A stretch of DNA of 64,000 bases, taken from Glandiceps talaboti (Eukaryota; Hemichordata; Enteropneusta; Spengelidae). The stretch is taken from positions 496,001 to 560,000 of the forward strand of contig NC_135554.1 in NCBI RefSeq assembly GCF_964340395.1, in the 5' to 3' direction. Below the pieces are notes generated by a model, which worked only from the letters and a program-made list of their open reading frames with translations, was not told where the DNA came from and did no database searches. Position 1 is the first letter of the stretch. Each line of letters opens with the position of its first letter. This document shows, piece after piece, positions 23,041 through 35,409 of this stretch. The position numbers and the translations under genes were made by a program.

Positions 23041-23289
23041 TGACGAAACGAATGACTGAAAAAACAACAACACGGTAAGGCAATGATGTCCGTATATATA
23101 AGGAATGTCTGCACGGAGAAGAAAAAACACACAACAAATCTCAATCGCAAAGAGAGAGACAATAAATCGACACTTAGCTGTAATCCTAGGATCTTTAGGG
23201 TAACCAAAGAGCCAACCAAGTGGAAAAAACCAGTGTGTATAGTGGAATTGGAGGGAATGTACTTGGAGACAAAATTAATATCTGTCTAC

Positions 23290-23490
23290 ACACTCGTACC
23301 ACCATGCGATAAAAGACACAAGTACGCATGCGCTAACTGCCACTTAGGTGGGAGACTAAGCTTACCAAATATGGAGCCAGGTATGGTGGAGGGGGGCGGG
23401 GCCAAAAATTTCTTGGCATGGATTGGAGGAATTAATGCGGGTTACCCATCAGTATTTGTCAACGGGTAAGTATCATAGTCGAACAGAAAT
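23290..23490 (-). repeat. DIRS-like terminal repeat
   Basis: 'aaaaatttcttggcatggat' + 'tggaggaattaatg' and the flanking text are shared with an isolated copy at 59473-59645. It lies upstream of the gag start, where the 5' terminal repeat is expected. Confidence 0.7.
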
Positions 23491-23885
23491 TTTTGACCAA
23501 ACTTGACAATTTTACACCTAATTTGCATATCACTGATGAGATTATTACATAATATTTCTTCATCTATACACCCCCAGATGCATCCCCATTAAATTTCATC
23601 CCAATCTGCTCAGTAGTTTTGGAATTAAAGGTTTTTGACCAAAAAGACATGTTTAGTCATAATTTGCATATTACTATGTCATGAGCAAATCTTAATCTAC
23701 ACACCCCTAAGAATGTTCCCACCAAATTTCAAACCAATCAGCTTAGTAATTTCTGAGTTTAAATTTTTTTGACCATAAATCACAATTTTTGACCCAAATC
23801 ACACAGTGGTAAGATCATTTTTTATTTGAATGAACAATTTCCCAACTATTCACCCAAGGTAATACACCAACCAAATAAACAGTCG
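23491..23885 (+). mobile_element. Family A repeat, copy 4 (3' half)
   Basis: Contains 'cagtagttttggaattaaag' and 'gaccataaatcacaattttt' blocks; the CA tract is missing. Confidence 0.7.
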
Positions 23886-24430
23886 GGACAATTGGGACAC
23901 ATCAAGTGTGCAAATTTAAGTAGGGACCTTAGCCATTGAGAATGGAAATAAAATAGTTGGCACTACTAGTTTTCCATTGTGAAATACCACATAAAAATCA
24001 GTTAGGCCTATGCCACATAAATACTAAAATAACACATCGGGTTCAAGAACTTATTCATTTTCCTACAAGGGCGAAACTTATAGATTTCGTTTATTTTCTC
24101 TTTTTAAGAAAATATTGACCTGGCAAGAGGGACTGTATTTGAACAATACATGTACTGCAGGAATTGAAAGAAGAACTAAGCTGAACTAAGCAAACATGAA
24201 GTCAAAGACTTTGCGACAAGGTAGTCTACCACACCACACTGTATAGCTCTGTATGCATACTGCGGGTTCACATATGCACATTGTACATGTTGTTCAGGGT
24301 ACTCATGACTCATGTTGCCCTTGGCCCATGCAAAATAGAATAAGCAGTCATCCGAGATGACTCTGTCCCCACAATTGATGTTTTCAGAGAATTGCCAAAA
24401 ATCATGGTAGTGCATATTATTAGACTGTAT
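23886..24430. other. Intron without recognised genes
   Basis: A 103-codon minus-strand ORF (24176-24487) has no known motif. Nothing else is assignable. Confidence 0.4.
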
Positions 24431-25115
24431 GAAATATAGTATCACTGGCATTGTAGGACAACTGTATAATCCATTGAATATTTGCATACATTTTTTGAAT
24501 GTTTATTTATTTGTCTATTAATCCCTGTTGTTATCTTTCCAATATGTGATCATGTGGCTGTTGTTATGGGTGTGGTTTAGTTGGTAGGCACATTTACATA
24601 CATTTTTTGAATGTTATTCAATTGTCTATTGATACATATCGTTATCTTTGCAATATACCAGATTGTTTGGTTGTTGCTATGGGCGTGGTCCTGTTCCTAG
24701 GCACATCGACATACATTTCTTTAATGTTTATTCAATTGTCTATTAATCACTTTTGTTATCTTTGCAATATATGTGATCATTTGGCTGTTGTATACATTTA
24801 AAAAAAATTTTGATCACTGTTATCTTTGTGAAAAACACCAATGCTTGGCTGTTGCTAAGGGTGTGGTCATGGTTGCTAAGGAGATTTGCATACTTCTTTT
24901 GAATGTTTACTCACTTGCCTACCTGATGATGTCATTTGATCAAAACACGCTGTCATTTGGTTGTTGCCAGGGGCATGGTCATTGTTGCTAGGACCAAATG
25001 TTTTGCAGAAAATCTACAGAATAATACTTCTAAAAACATTCCCACCAAATTTCAGTCCAATCTGCCCAGTAGTTTTGGAGTTGAACTTTTTTGACCAAAA
25101 ATCATGTTTTTTTAC
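24431..25115 (+). mobile_element. Family A repeat, copy 5
   Basis: Starts 'agtatcactggcattgtagg', has four 'ggctgttgctatgggcgtgg'-type units and 'cccagtagttttggagttga'. The 3' tail is missing. Confidence 0.75.
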
Positions 25116-25394
25116 CCAAAAATGGTTCTAAGTCAGCTAAATTGCATCGTATCTCAAAGCAAATTGACATGCATATGTAAGTCAAAGTTCATTATCCATT
25201 TACTAAGTTTGAAAGAAATCAGTCAATGAATGTCCAAGATATGTCTGTATATTTTATCCTATTTTATCCTGGTACTACTATGATGGCTTAAAGGAAAGCA
25301 ATTCACAGGGGTCAGGAGTACAGCACTCCCCAGATCAGTCAGCTCCTCAGGGATATTTTACCAGTCTTCTTTTGTACATACAAATTTATGTCCA

Positions 25395-26785
25395 GACTGC
25401 GAACAAGATGAACCATTGTTTACCGTTAATGAGTCAGATGTACGAAAGTCGTTCGTGAGTGATGGCATTCCATCCCGCGTTATTAAACTGTGTGCTACTC
25501 AACTTTCCCATGTTTTTACGGACATTTTTAAAACTTCTCTTCAACAGTGTGTAGTACCTTCATGTTTCACGAACTCAATCATAATTCCTGTTCCAAAGAA
25601 TTCACCAGTGACATGTTTAAACGACTACAGACCGGTGGCATTGACGTCTGTAATAATGAAATGCTTCGAGCGACTCGTCTTACACTACATCAAGTCACTG
25701 TTACCACAGTCTTTAGACCCGTACCAGTTCGCATATCGTTCCAACCGTTCCGTTTAAGATTCTGTTTCCTTGGCGCTTCACTCAATTTTAACTCACCTTG
25801 ATAATCGTGCCTCATATGTGCGGATGCTATTTATTGACTCCAGCTCGGCATTTAATACTATCATTCCATCAAAACTATTCGCAAAAATTTCACAGCTAGG
25901 ACTCAACCCGCCTATTTTCACTTATGACTGTTCACCAAAGTATGATGATAATGTAATTGTTAAGTTTGCTGATGACACAACGGCAATCGGACAAATAAAG
26001 AACAATGATGAGTACAGGGTGGAAATTGCGAGAATGTAAGCAAATGGTGTGAAGTGAAAAACCTCAAGCTCAATGTCAGTAAGACTAAGGAAGTAATCAT
26101 TGATTTTAGATTAGAGTGACCTTCATAGTCCAATTAATATCAATGGTGCAGATGTAGAAATTGTAAGCACTTTTAAGTTCTTAGGTATTCAGATATCCCA
26201 TGTTTTGTCATGGCGCGAAAATACAACGTCTCTTGTCAAAAAAGCACAGCAGCATCTTTATTTTCTAAAACGCCTGAAAAAATTTGGCCTGTGTCAAGAC
26301 ATTTTAGTCAATTTCTATCATTCGACCATTGAAAGCATTTTAACGTATTCTATCATCATCTGGTTTGGCAACATCACATCTGAGGAACTGTCTTCACTCA
26401 AGAAAATTGTCCGCATGGCAGAGAGAATAATCGGTACTGATCTGCCAACACTTGACTCCATATACCACTCGAGGTCATTACGTAAGGCTACTTCCATTTT
26501 GAAGAATTCTAACCATCCTGCAAATAGTCTTTTTAACATTTTACGCTCTGGTCGACGTTATCGCAGCATTAAGACATCGTCTGAACATTTTAGGAAGAGT
26601 TTTTATCCCTTTGTAATCCGAATTTTAAACCAGTCATGATCAATCATTTTAATGTTTATTTAGATAATGTTCAGCCACTTTTAATAGGAGGCGCTTGTGA
26701 AAAGTCATTCTCCAATGTTTTTTGGGTTTTTTTAAACACATATAAGTATCTGTATCTGTATCTGTATCTGTATCTGTATTTAAGT
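25395..26785 (+). mobile_element. L2-like LINE, 5'-truncated and internally deleted
   Basis: Reverse transcriptase segments in order: [82 protein letters not shown], then directly [15 protein letters not shown]. About 70 residues including the 'PQG' block are deleted. The C-terminal part (26130-26639) is intact: FKFLGIQISHVLSWREN, KKAQQHLYFLKRLKKFG, FYHSTIESILTYSIIIWFGN. It ends in a (TATCTG)n tail at 26743-26782, a short-repeat 3' end as in L2-clade LINEs. Confidence 0.9.
26205..26639 (+). pseudogene. L2-like LINE ORF2 C-terminal ORF
   Basis: An open 144-codon stretch covers the region after the catalytic domain, ending SFYPFVIRILNQS and a stop. Its upstream parts are split by stops near 25756 and 26037, so it is a remnant rather than a separate gene. 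Confidence 0.85.
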
Positions 26786-27189
26786 AGCAGAAGTATGGTT
26801 GGTAGACAGACGTCTTTCATACTAACTGCTAATTCTTCTACTTGCACAGAACAAGTTATTTAGAGGAACAGTTGTGAACCATTGTGACATGGTATAGGTA
26901 TGAACAACGCATTACAAACTTAATGACTAATAAAAAAAAAATTTGCACTGCTACTCCATTTGAAAAAAAAATTGATGCAGGACTGACAGTTGAAAAAAAA
27001 ATTGCTGTCACTGACTGGAAAAAAAATTTGCTCCCATAACTACTTCCTCCATACCCCCCCCCCCCCCCCGAAATCAAATGGTTCTCCCCCCTAAGTAGCA
27101 TCCTGCACTGACAAATATACCATATTGAGACATTATGTAACTCCCCCAATAAACACTAACTTATTGGATAGAATTCTTTTGATTGATTA
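26786..27189. other. Intron with A-rich interspersed motif and C run
   Basis: Four spaced 8-9 base A runs followed by 'ttg' (26929-27030), then a 16-base C run at 27054-27069. No gene. Confidence 0.5.
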
Positions 27190-28185
27190 ACAAGTCATTG
27201 AGAATGACATAGTCCCCACTATGATTGGGTTTTAAGGAATTATCACTACTCTGATCACTCAACAACACTTGTGAACCTAAATCAAACAGACTTAGATATG
27301 TTGTGTCTGCTTGTTGGACATGGAACATGCCTACATCAATAAAGGATTGGTCGGGTATGGGGGATCATATCACGATGAAAATGGATATGCACATGTATGT
27401 CATAGAACACTGTCCTGATACCAACTTTAAATGAGATCTGTTCAAGCATGTCTGAGTCATGGCTTTGGACATGGAAAATTCACAAACAAAATGGCTGCCA
27501 AGCAGCCATATTGGATCGTATCACGACGAAAATGGATATGCACATGTATGTTATAGAACACTGTCCTAATGCCAACTTTGAATGAGAACTGTTCAAGCAT
27601 GTCTGAGTTATGGCATTGAACATGGGAAATTCGCAAACAAAATGGCTGCCAGGCAGCCATATTGGATCGTATCACAATGAAAATGGATATGCACATGTAT
27701 GTCATAGAACACTGTCCAAATATCAACTTTGAATGAGATCTGTTCAAGCATGTCTGAGTTATGGCTTTGGACATGAAAATTCACAAACAAAATGGATGCT
27801 AGGCGGCCATATTGCATCGTATCATGACAACAATGAATAGGCACATATATACCATAGAACACTGTCCTAATATCAACTTTGAATGAGATCTGTTCAAGCA
27901 TGTCTGAGTTATGGCTTTGGACATGAAAATTCGCAAACAAAATGGCTGCTAGGCGGCCATATTGGATCGTATCATGAAACAAATTGACGTGCATATGTAT
28001 GCCATTGTATGTTGCCCCTGTACCAAGTTTGAAAAAAATCAGTCCAGACATCTCCAAGAAACGGCTGCGGATGGACGGACAGACGGACGGACACACGGAC
28101 GGACGGACACACGGCCGCACAGACGCACGGACAGACGGAACCCAATCCATAAGTCCCCGTCCCAGACTTCGTCCGGCGGGGACTA
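27190..28185 (+). mobile_element. Helitron2/Helentron-like element, copy 3
   Basis: ACAAGTCATTGAG at the left and GCGGGGACTA at the right, several 151-bp units and a CGGA-rich tract. Flanks join as gatta|acaaag (A|A). Confidence 0.88.
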
Positions 28186-28299
28186 ACAAAGACATGATGT
28201 TAATGTCACTGTGTGAATGACTGTGGTTGAATTTCTTGTCATGCATCTCAGGACTTCATTGAGCTAGACTGAAGGAGAGATCTGAAAGATTCAATGAAG

Positions 28300-28845
28300 G
28301 ATAGCAGTAGACTAGATAGTCTATCAGCTAGCCCTCGGATGTTCTTCCGATAAAATACGACACACAGCCGAACAACGCTATCGAGGATGGAACATCCGAG
28401 GTCTAGCGAATGTCATCAGGATATAAATAACTGCCAATCAGAGAACCGTATTATCGACAAGCACAAACAGAGGACAATAGCTAAATTTTCATGCATATTC
28501 ATCTTAAGGAGGGGCTTGTAAAAATAACCACCAATGCGTTAACTAAAATGTGTGAATGACAACGTCTACACACTCATCAAACACAATTACCATAAACTGA
28601 TAAGACATAGTAATGACATAAATGTGTTTGTCAACACCTGCATGCAGAGATTGAATATATTAAAGTATATATATGCATATATGGCCCAACCCACCGCTTA
28701 TCGTAATCTCAATGGAATGTCCGGTCTGAAAATGACATTCGCTAGACTGTTCGGGCAAGCCCTCACATGCGAACTTCGTTAGCTTATAGTTATAGCATCG
28801 GAAGAAAGCCCGAACGTCTAGCAGCAAGACTATAGACTAGAGGGA
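28300..28845. mobile_element. Foldback element with structured inverted arms
   Basis: Arms of about 120-150 bp are inverted: GTCTAGCGAATGTCAT (28401-28416) pairs perfectly with ATGACATTCGCTAGAC (28732-28747), and 'gactagatagtctat' pairs imperfectly with 'agactatagactag'. Each arm also holds its own hairpin ('cggatgttcttcc'/'ggaacatccg' and 'ctagactgttcgggc'/'gcccgaacgtctag'). The target duplication was not resolved. Confidence 0.6.
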
Positions 28846-29253
28846 CACCGACACATTACAGCTAAAATGATGTTGGTTTGGTGTTTTACTCATGTATGAC
28901 ATTCTTTTACACACACTCAGACAACTTCAATTGCAAAAGAAACAATTACATAGGTGCAGTGCAAGGTTGGGATGTAGAAGTAGTCAAGTTGAAATGTTGA
29001 TTATCAGATAAAAAATAAGCAATTGCAGCCATTAAAATCATCAAGTCCATGTGTAATGTTTTCATTAGAAGTCTGGTTTTACTGCACTGTTAAAGAATAG
29101 CAAATTGAATGCTTATCACTGTTCATTGTGATTGAGCAAAGGATCCTGCTGTGTTTGTGTTGTCTCTATTACTGTTAGTCTAGAGTTGAAATATGTCTAC
29201 CTTTTGTGTCAAAAATGTAATGTCCCATTCGTGAAACACCAAACCAACATAAT
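28846..29253. other. Intron without recognised genes
   Basis: No feature recognised. Confidence 0.4.
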
Positions 29254-31088
29254 TAGTCCCCGCGGACGAAGTCCAGAACGAGGACTTATGGATTGGGTTC
29301 CGTCTGTCCGTGCGTCCATCCGTCCGTCCGTCCGTCCGCAGCCGTTTCTTGAAGATGCCTGGACCGATTTTTTTCAAACTTGGTACAGGGGCAACATACA
29401 ATGGCATACATATGCACGTCAATTTGTTTTATGATACGATCCAATATGGCCGCCTGGCAACCATTTTGTTTGCGAATTTTCCCTGTCTAAAGCCATAACT
29501 CAGACATGCTTTAACAGATCTCATTCAAAGTTGGTATTAGGACAGTGTTCTATGACATACATGTGTATATTCATTGTTGTCATGATACGATCCAATATGG
29601 CCGCCTAGCAGCCATTTTGTTTGTGAATTTTCATGTCCAAAGCCATAACTCAGACATGCTTGAACAGATCTCATTCAAAATTGGTATTAGGACAGTGTTC
29701 TATGACATACATGTGCATAACCATTTTCATTGTGATACGATCCAATATGGCTGCCTGGTAGCCATTTTGTTTGCGAATTTTCATGTCCAAAGCCATAACT
29801 CAGACATGCTTGAACAGATCTCATTCAAAGTTGGTATTAGGACAGTGTTCTATGACATACATGTGAATATCCATTTTCATTGTGATACGATCCAATATGG
29901 CTGCCTGGCAGCCATTTTGTTTGTGAATTTTCCATATCCAAAGCCATAACTCAGACATGCTTGAACAGATCTCATTCAAAGTTGGTATTAGGACAGTGTT
30001 CTATGTTCAAACTTGGTAAAGGGGCAACATGCTATGGCATACATATGCACGTCAATTTGTTTTATGATACGATCCAATATGGCCGCCTAGCAACCATTTT
30101 GTTTGCGAATTTTCCCTGTCTAAAGCCATAACTCAGACATGCTTTAACAGATCTCATTCAAAGTTGGTATTAGGACAGTGTTCTATGACATACATGTGCA
30201 CATTCATTTTTGTCATGATACGATCCAATATGGCCGCCTAGCAGCCATTTTGTTTGTGAATTTTCATGTCCACAGCCATAACTCAGACATGCTTGAACAG
30301 ATCTCATTCAAAGTTGGCATTAGGACAATGTTCTATGACATAGATGTGCATATCCATTTTCATTGTGATACGATCCAATATGGCTGCTTGGTAGCCATTT
30401 TGTTTGCGAATTTTCATGTCCAAAGCCATAACTCAGACATGCTTGAACAGATCTCATTCAAAGTTGGTATTAGGACAGTGTTCTATGACATACATGTGCA
30501 TATCCATTTTCATTGTGATACGATCCAATATGGCTGCCTAGCAGCGATTTTGTTTGTGAATTTTCCATGTCCAAAGCCATAACTCAGACATGCTTGAACA
30601 GATCTCATTCAAAGTTGGTATTAGGACAGTGTTCTATGACATACATGTGCATATTCTTTTTCGTTGTGATACGATCCAATATGGCTGCCTGGCAGCCATT
30701 TTGTTTGTGAATTTTCCATGTCCAAAGCCATAACTCAGACATGCTTGAACAGATCTCATTCAAAGTTGGTATTAGGACAGTGTTCTATGACATACATGTG
30801 CATATCCATTTTCGTCATAATACGATCCAATATGGCTGCCTGGCAGCCATTTTGTTTTGTGAATTTTCCATGTCCAAAGCCATAACTCAGACTCCATTTT
30901 CATCGTGATATGATCCCCTATACCCAACCAATCCTTTATTGTTGGAGGCATATTCCATGTCCAACAAGCACACAAAACATATCTAAGTCTGTTTGTTTTA
31001 GGTTCACAAATGTTGTTGCGTGATCAGAGTAGTGATAATTCCTTAAAACCCAATTATAGCAGGGACTATGTTATTCTCAATGACTTGT
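29254..31088 (-). mobile_element. Helitron2/Helentron-like element, copy 4 (longest array)
   Basis: Reverse orientation: TAGTCCCCGC at 29254, CGGA-rich tract, about ten 151-bp units, head and GACTTGT at 31088. The run of units includes a duplicated block carrying part of the 3' head-proximal sequence ('gttcaaacttggtaaagggg' near 30006). Flanks read aaT|Ttta (T|T, equal to A|A on the other strand). It ends 24 bp from the DOMON exon, downstream of its splice donor, in the same orientation as the host gene. Confidence 0.88.
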
Positions 31089-31112
31089 TTTATTGGTAAA
31101 CCCATAACATAC

Positions 31113-31319
31113 CATTTTTTGATCATTAGAAAATCCTATGGCTACATATTCTTCTCCAGCTCTCATCTTTCCAAGAAGTTGAAAAATGACATTGTTTCCA
31201 TCTTCTTGCCAGCTGATTAAAATATCACAATCATCTTTACCAGTACAACCTGCTGGTGTCATGTAACAGCCTTTTGTATCACCACAATCACTTGATGTAA
31301 CCCTTTCTCCTAGATCACC
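31113..31319 (-). CDS. FRRS1: FRRS1-like gene, exon: linker and start of DOMON domain
   Basis: This 69-codon exon is phase 0 at both ends, with acceptor ttcatag and donor gtatgt on the minus strand. It encodes a short linker, then a Cys-rich lead-in (DCGDTKGCYMTPAGC, CTGKDDC) and the first strands of a DOMON domain: DCDILISWQEDG, VIFQLLGKM, EYVAIGFSNDQKM. The Cys pattern before 'ISW' and the 'VAIGFS.D.KM' block are typical of the Reeler-DOMON-cytochrome b561 family (FRRS1/SDR2), whose members reduce ferric iron at endosomal or plasma membranes. A Helitron2-like element ends at 31088, leaving 24 bp between it and this exon's 3' edge. The GTATGT donor is intact. Alternative reading: another Reeler/DOMON protein without cytochrome b561, which this window cannot exclude. 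Confidence 0.9.
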
Positions 31320-31429
31320 CTATGAATGTTGAAAAATAAATAGAACATTCAATATAATAATTAAATAATATTATATAATAATAATAATTATAAAATAAGT
31401 ATATAATAATACTAATTTTTATAATAATT

Positions 31430-31960
31430 AAGTTTATTTGTATATTAACCACCCTACCTGGGGTAGTTTTGTATGCTGAGTTCAAAAAAGGGGGTCATGT
31501 TATGAACATCTGTTGCCATGGTAACCAAAACCACCATAATATGTTAACCATTTTTTCCAAAATTTGACATAAAACATTGAAAAAAAAGATAACACAGTGA
31601 AAAAATGCCCTTTGTATTAGACATATATGAGTTAGTGCTACCTGGTGTAACATAAATTGTTAAAATTGGATAGCTGTTTCCATGGAAACGTATGGTAGAC
31701 GTGAAAATTATGTTTTCATTATATACACATACATCTCACAAATAACATTATACATCTGATAAATATCTTTTTATTTGCACATTGACCCCACTACCAAGGG
31801 TAGTTTGTCATGCTGAATTCAAAAACAGTGGTCATTTAATGAACATCAATTGCCATGGTAACCAAAATAACCATATTATGAAAAATTAGACATAAAACAC
31901 TTTAAAAATTTCAAATTTAGGAAAAAACATCATTGCTGTTTGAATGTATGGGTTGGTGAT
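31430..31960 (+). repeat. Family H tandem repeat, copy 1 (two ~340-bp units)
   Basis: 'ccaccctacctggggtagtt' followed by 'gttgccatggtaaccaaaa' and 'tgtttccatggaaac' repeats twice. The same two-unit arrangement recurs at 35410-35815. Confidence 0.8.
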
Positions 31961-32700
31961 ATATGTTGTAGTAGGGTTTCATGATTTTTGAAATTATCTG
32001 TATCAAACCTATGCAATTCTAAAACTCTAAAATCACCAGAATAAATTGTAACTAAATACCTAAAATACCACCAGTTCTTGACAATTCCATTTACGCAGCG
32101 TTGTTAAGTCTTTTATCACAAAATCTTCAAAGTAAGTGTACACACACATTTGAGTACAAGTTGACATGATCGTTGACACCATACTGTATATTATTGTTTG
32201 TACTTGGATTTTATCCAACAAAATATCGTCTGCTTTTAAATTCTCCAACTCAACTGACAACATGATGTGCATATGAGTACGTACATATTTCCGGGTCCCA
32301 GTGACACATGCCAAATTCAAACGATAAGGACACAATATAGTTGGGATCGATCACAGTATCACTACATCGATTGTTACCAGGAATATCCAGAATTTCTCAG
32401 TCGTGAAGATTGCTGACAAGTGCAGAATTATCAAGATGGCAACTGTAATATTTTGCGCATGCAAGACGACTGACGTCACTAGAATGTATTACAATGTAGA
32501 TATAATTATCACGCGAATCACGCATGTTATGTGCACTGCATTTATGTGTGTATGCAGCATGCAGTACGAGGTGTACACACATCATATACACAAAATGATA
32601 GGCAATGAAAGCAACCAACTCACTAATTTATTGTTTACATGACTTTGCCGAACGACTAGGAATAATCATTAATTTACAAGTTGCTAAAATTTACACGAAG
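31961..32700. other. Intron with a promoter-like motif cluster, no clear gene
   Basis: A small cluster combines 'aagatggc' (32433-32440), TGCGCATGC (32454-32462) and TGACGTCA (32471-32478). It overlaps a 79-codon ORF without known motifs. Confidence 0.3.
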
Positions 32701-32719
32701 TTGACTTAAAAACAGAAAG

Positions 32720-33810
32720 GGGCATTGCAAATATTTTGTAATGCATGGTAGTCCGGATTGTTTGTCTTGCTTCCAAGCAGACTACCGAGAGTTGATTGCT
32801 TTTGTTTTGATACAATACCATGTACCACTGACGCAGTCAATATAAAAAGACGCAACAATGATGTTGTGTCTACCTGGAAAATTACACACATCGCGGCGAA
32901 AACACGTTCATATGGACATAGCACAGACGCACAGTGCAGTGAATACCTCACGCTCCCACGAAAAATCAAAACAAAATGAATAAATAAATGAAACAAAAAA
33001 TTGCACTGTAAGACATGCCTAGCCATAGTTCTCTTCAGCATGTTCAAATTATATTTTATTTTAGGAGACAAAAATAGTGGTAGACGATATACGGCACCAT
33101 GACACACTGTTTCGGGTAGTTTTTTGAAAGATTACTTGACTTGACCTCGTTTCCTTCCCCAATACGAATTAGCACTTACGATTTTATGTGCATTTCACCT
33201 GTTTCTATTTCAATCGTGCACAATGAACCAAAAAACACAACACTCTAAAAAAATACTAGTATACACACTATACTTGCCCATCACAATAATAACCTTTACC
33301 GAGCCAGTAAGAATGTAAATATAACTGAGTTCCCTGACCGATTTAGGAGTTCCCCGGTTGTGGCTCATGATCAAAGTGAAATCGAAAATTGTGTTTGAAC
33401 TGATATAAAGAAGGCAAGTCAGCTTCATGATAATATTTTGTTTTTTGTTTTTGTTTTTGAACAATAATGCGTAGTCCAATTGTCTGTCTTCCTTTAAAAC
33501 AGACTACGGAAAGTCGATTGCTTTTATTTTGATACATAGCATAATCATTGTCGAAATCAACATAAAAAGACGCAACGCTGTACTGATGTTGCAGTTGCCA
33601 TTGTTGTGTCTACCTGGATCATGGCAAACACAGGTTCATATAGACACAACACAGTACAGTTACCTCAAAACAAAAAAATAAATAAATAAAACAAAAATAA
33701 GACATGCCTGGCCAAAGTTCTGTTCAGCATGTTCAAATTTTATTTCATTTTACAACTAATACAAGGCAAATATAGTCGTAGACGATACACCACGCCACAT
33801 GTACAGTAAG
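32720..33810. repeat. Family G, two diverged tandem copies of about 400 bp
   Basis: 32745-33110 and 33470-33800 share 'cagactac..a.agt.gattgcttttgtttt', 'tataaaaagacgcaac', 'tgttgtgtctacctgga', 'gttcatat.gaca' and 'gttcagcatgttcaaatt' in the same order. No coding potential. Confidence 0.7.
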
Positions 33811-35400
33811 TCTTCAGTACAAACGGGACGGGTACGTTTTTGAAAGACAATGAAACTGCTTCTTGTCACTGTGTGGATGGTAATGAACCCAATCAAGAGA
33901 AAGTGAAATAAAGTGAGTACATAGTATTCAAGGTGGCTGGTTATCAGACAAAACTAAAAAGCCCAAAGTGTAAAATAAGAAATTTATTCATAATTATCTG
34001 GAAAATATTTGATGATTACGCGGCAAAACAAGACTAGCAAAAGTGTTCGTTCTCGGTGAATTTAACCCTTGACCTATTTTCATAAGGACGTCGAAGGAAA
34101 CGAGGTCAGTGTGACATCTCAAGCATGATCAACAACGTTTGCATGAGTGAGTACAACTAAATGTTGTCTAAACTTTAGTGGAAGAGAAATTCTGTTGATC
34201 AGACAACGACTATTTTCATTTTCTTAAAACATCTTGAAGATAAGAAGCAAAATGTGACACTGACAGACAGGCTAGTCCGTCCGGTACCATACACATGAGG
34301 CACAAACATACCACCATGTGCATCTGGTTGACTGGGATTGATTGTTATCACGTAATATTTAGCGCTAACTTTATGCTGTTGCTTCCAAATATTATTGAAA
34401 TGTAATCTTTCTAAACAAGTCATGGAAATTGCCAGAATCCTGATGATTTCATGACTGAATATGTTACGATCAAAATTTCCCTTACCTTCAGTTAAATTTT
34501 CTGATGGGAAGCAACACAATCATTTAGTGTGACATCTGATAAGCGACATTGATGATGGGTACAGCGACGTAATACGTAAACAAATCTAACGTTGCGTTGG
34601 TAACTATTATTTCTGTAAATGATCCTTAAATATCAAGTACACCTGTCTTCATAGCAAACAGAAATCTGAGGCTAAGTTTTGCAACGAAAGGATACATCAT
34701 TTGACTCCACCACAACGGCACACAAATATATTGTGAACAATAAAATAAGTACCAATAGCTCAAAAACCTGGCTCAATTTTATCACACTTGCACAGCTCTG
34801 AGCGCCTGCAGGGTGTCGGAAAAAAAATCGATAATCTTTTCAGTAAACTTTGCAACACTGTATAATCAAAATAATTGTACCTTTGGGAATAATAATATTA
34901 CAAATATAGTAAGACTCATTGCAAATATTGTTTTCAGGGAATGTTATCGGCAACATTATAAATCATAACAGAACAATGTATTGCTTGGTCATGATGCGAG
35001 CTGTTCAGACAAATATCGGGGGGGGGGGGGGGGGGGGGGGCACTCCCTTATTTGAGTATACATTGATGTGCCGACCTTTTGGGTTCGTTTTCAAGTCATT
35101 TGGTCTAAAATGGGGTCAGGGTTTTTTCGAACTCAAGAGTCTAAAACGGGTCCACTTTACATTATATTTGATTTTGCTTGGTCTAAAATGTGGCCCTTTG
35201 TCCTTTTCCAACTCGTAATTGCCATAAATTGCCCCAAAATGTTGCCTCCTAAGGAAAATGTATTTTGTATTTTATTGACAATAGGACCAACAGGCACCAT
35301 TCCTCTAAATTGTCTCTCACACAATGCTTTATTATTATATACTATTTTAACCCCTTCACTTGTAATAATAATTATAATAATAGTACATGATAATAATAAT
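33811..35400. other. Intron without recognised genes; 23-base G run
   Basis: The longest homopolymer of the window is G at 35018-35040. A 106-codon minus-strand ORF (34199-34519) shows no familiar motif. Confidence 0.45.
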
Positions 35401-35409
35401 AATTGTAAT

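Larger units (their letters stand above)
20100..23490 (-). mobile_element. DIRS-like tyrosine-recombinase retrotransposon, truncated
   Basis: The order on the minus strand is terminal repeat (23290-23490), gag-like region (21150-23040), then RT (20110-20720). The tyrosine recombinase, RNase H, methyltransferase and the second terminus are missing at the low-coordinate end. Its terminal sequence recurs alone at 59473-59645. GC content is higher than in the surrounding sequence. Confidence 0.8.
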
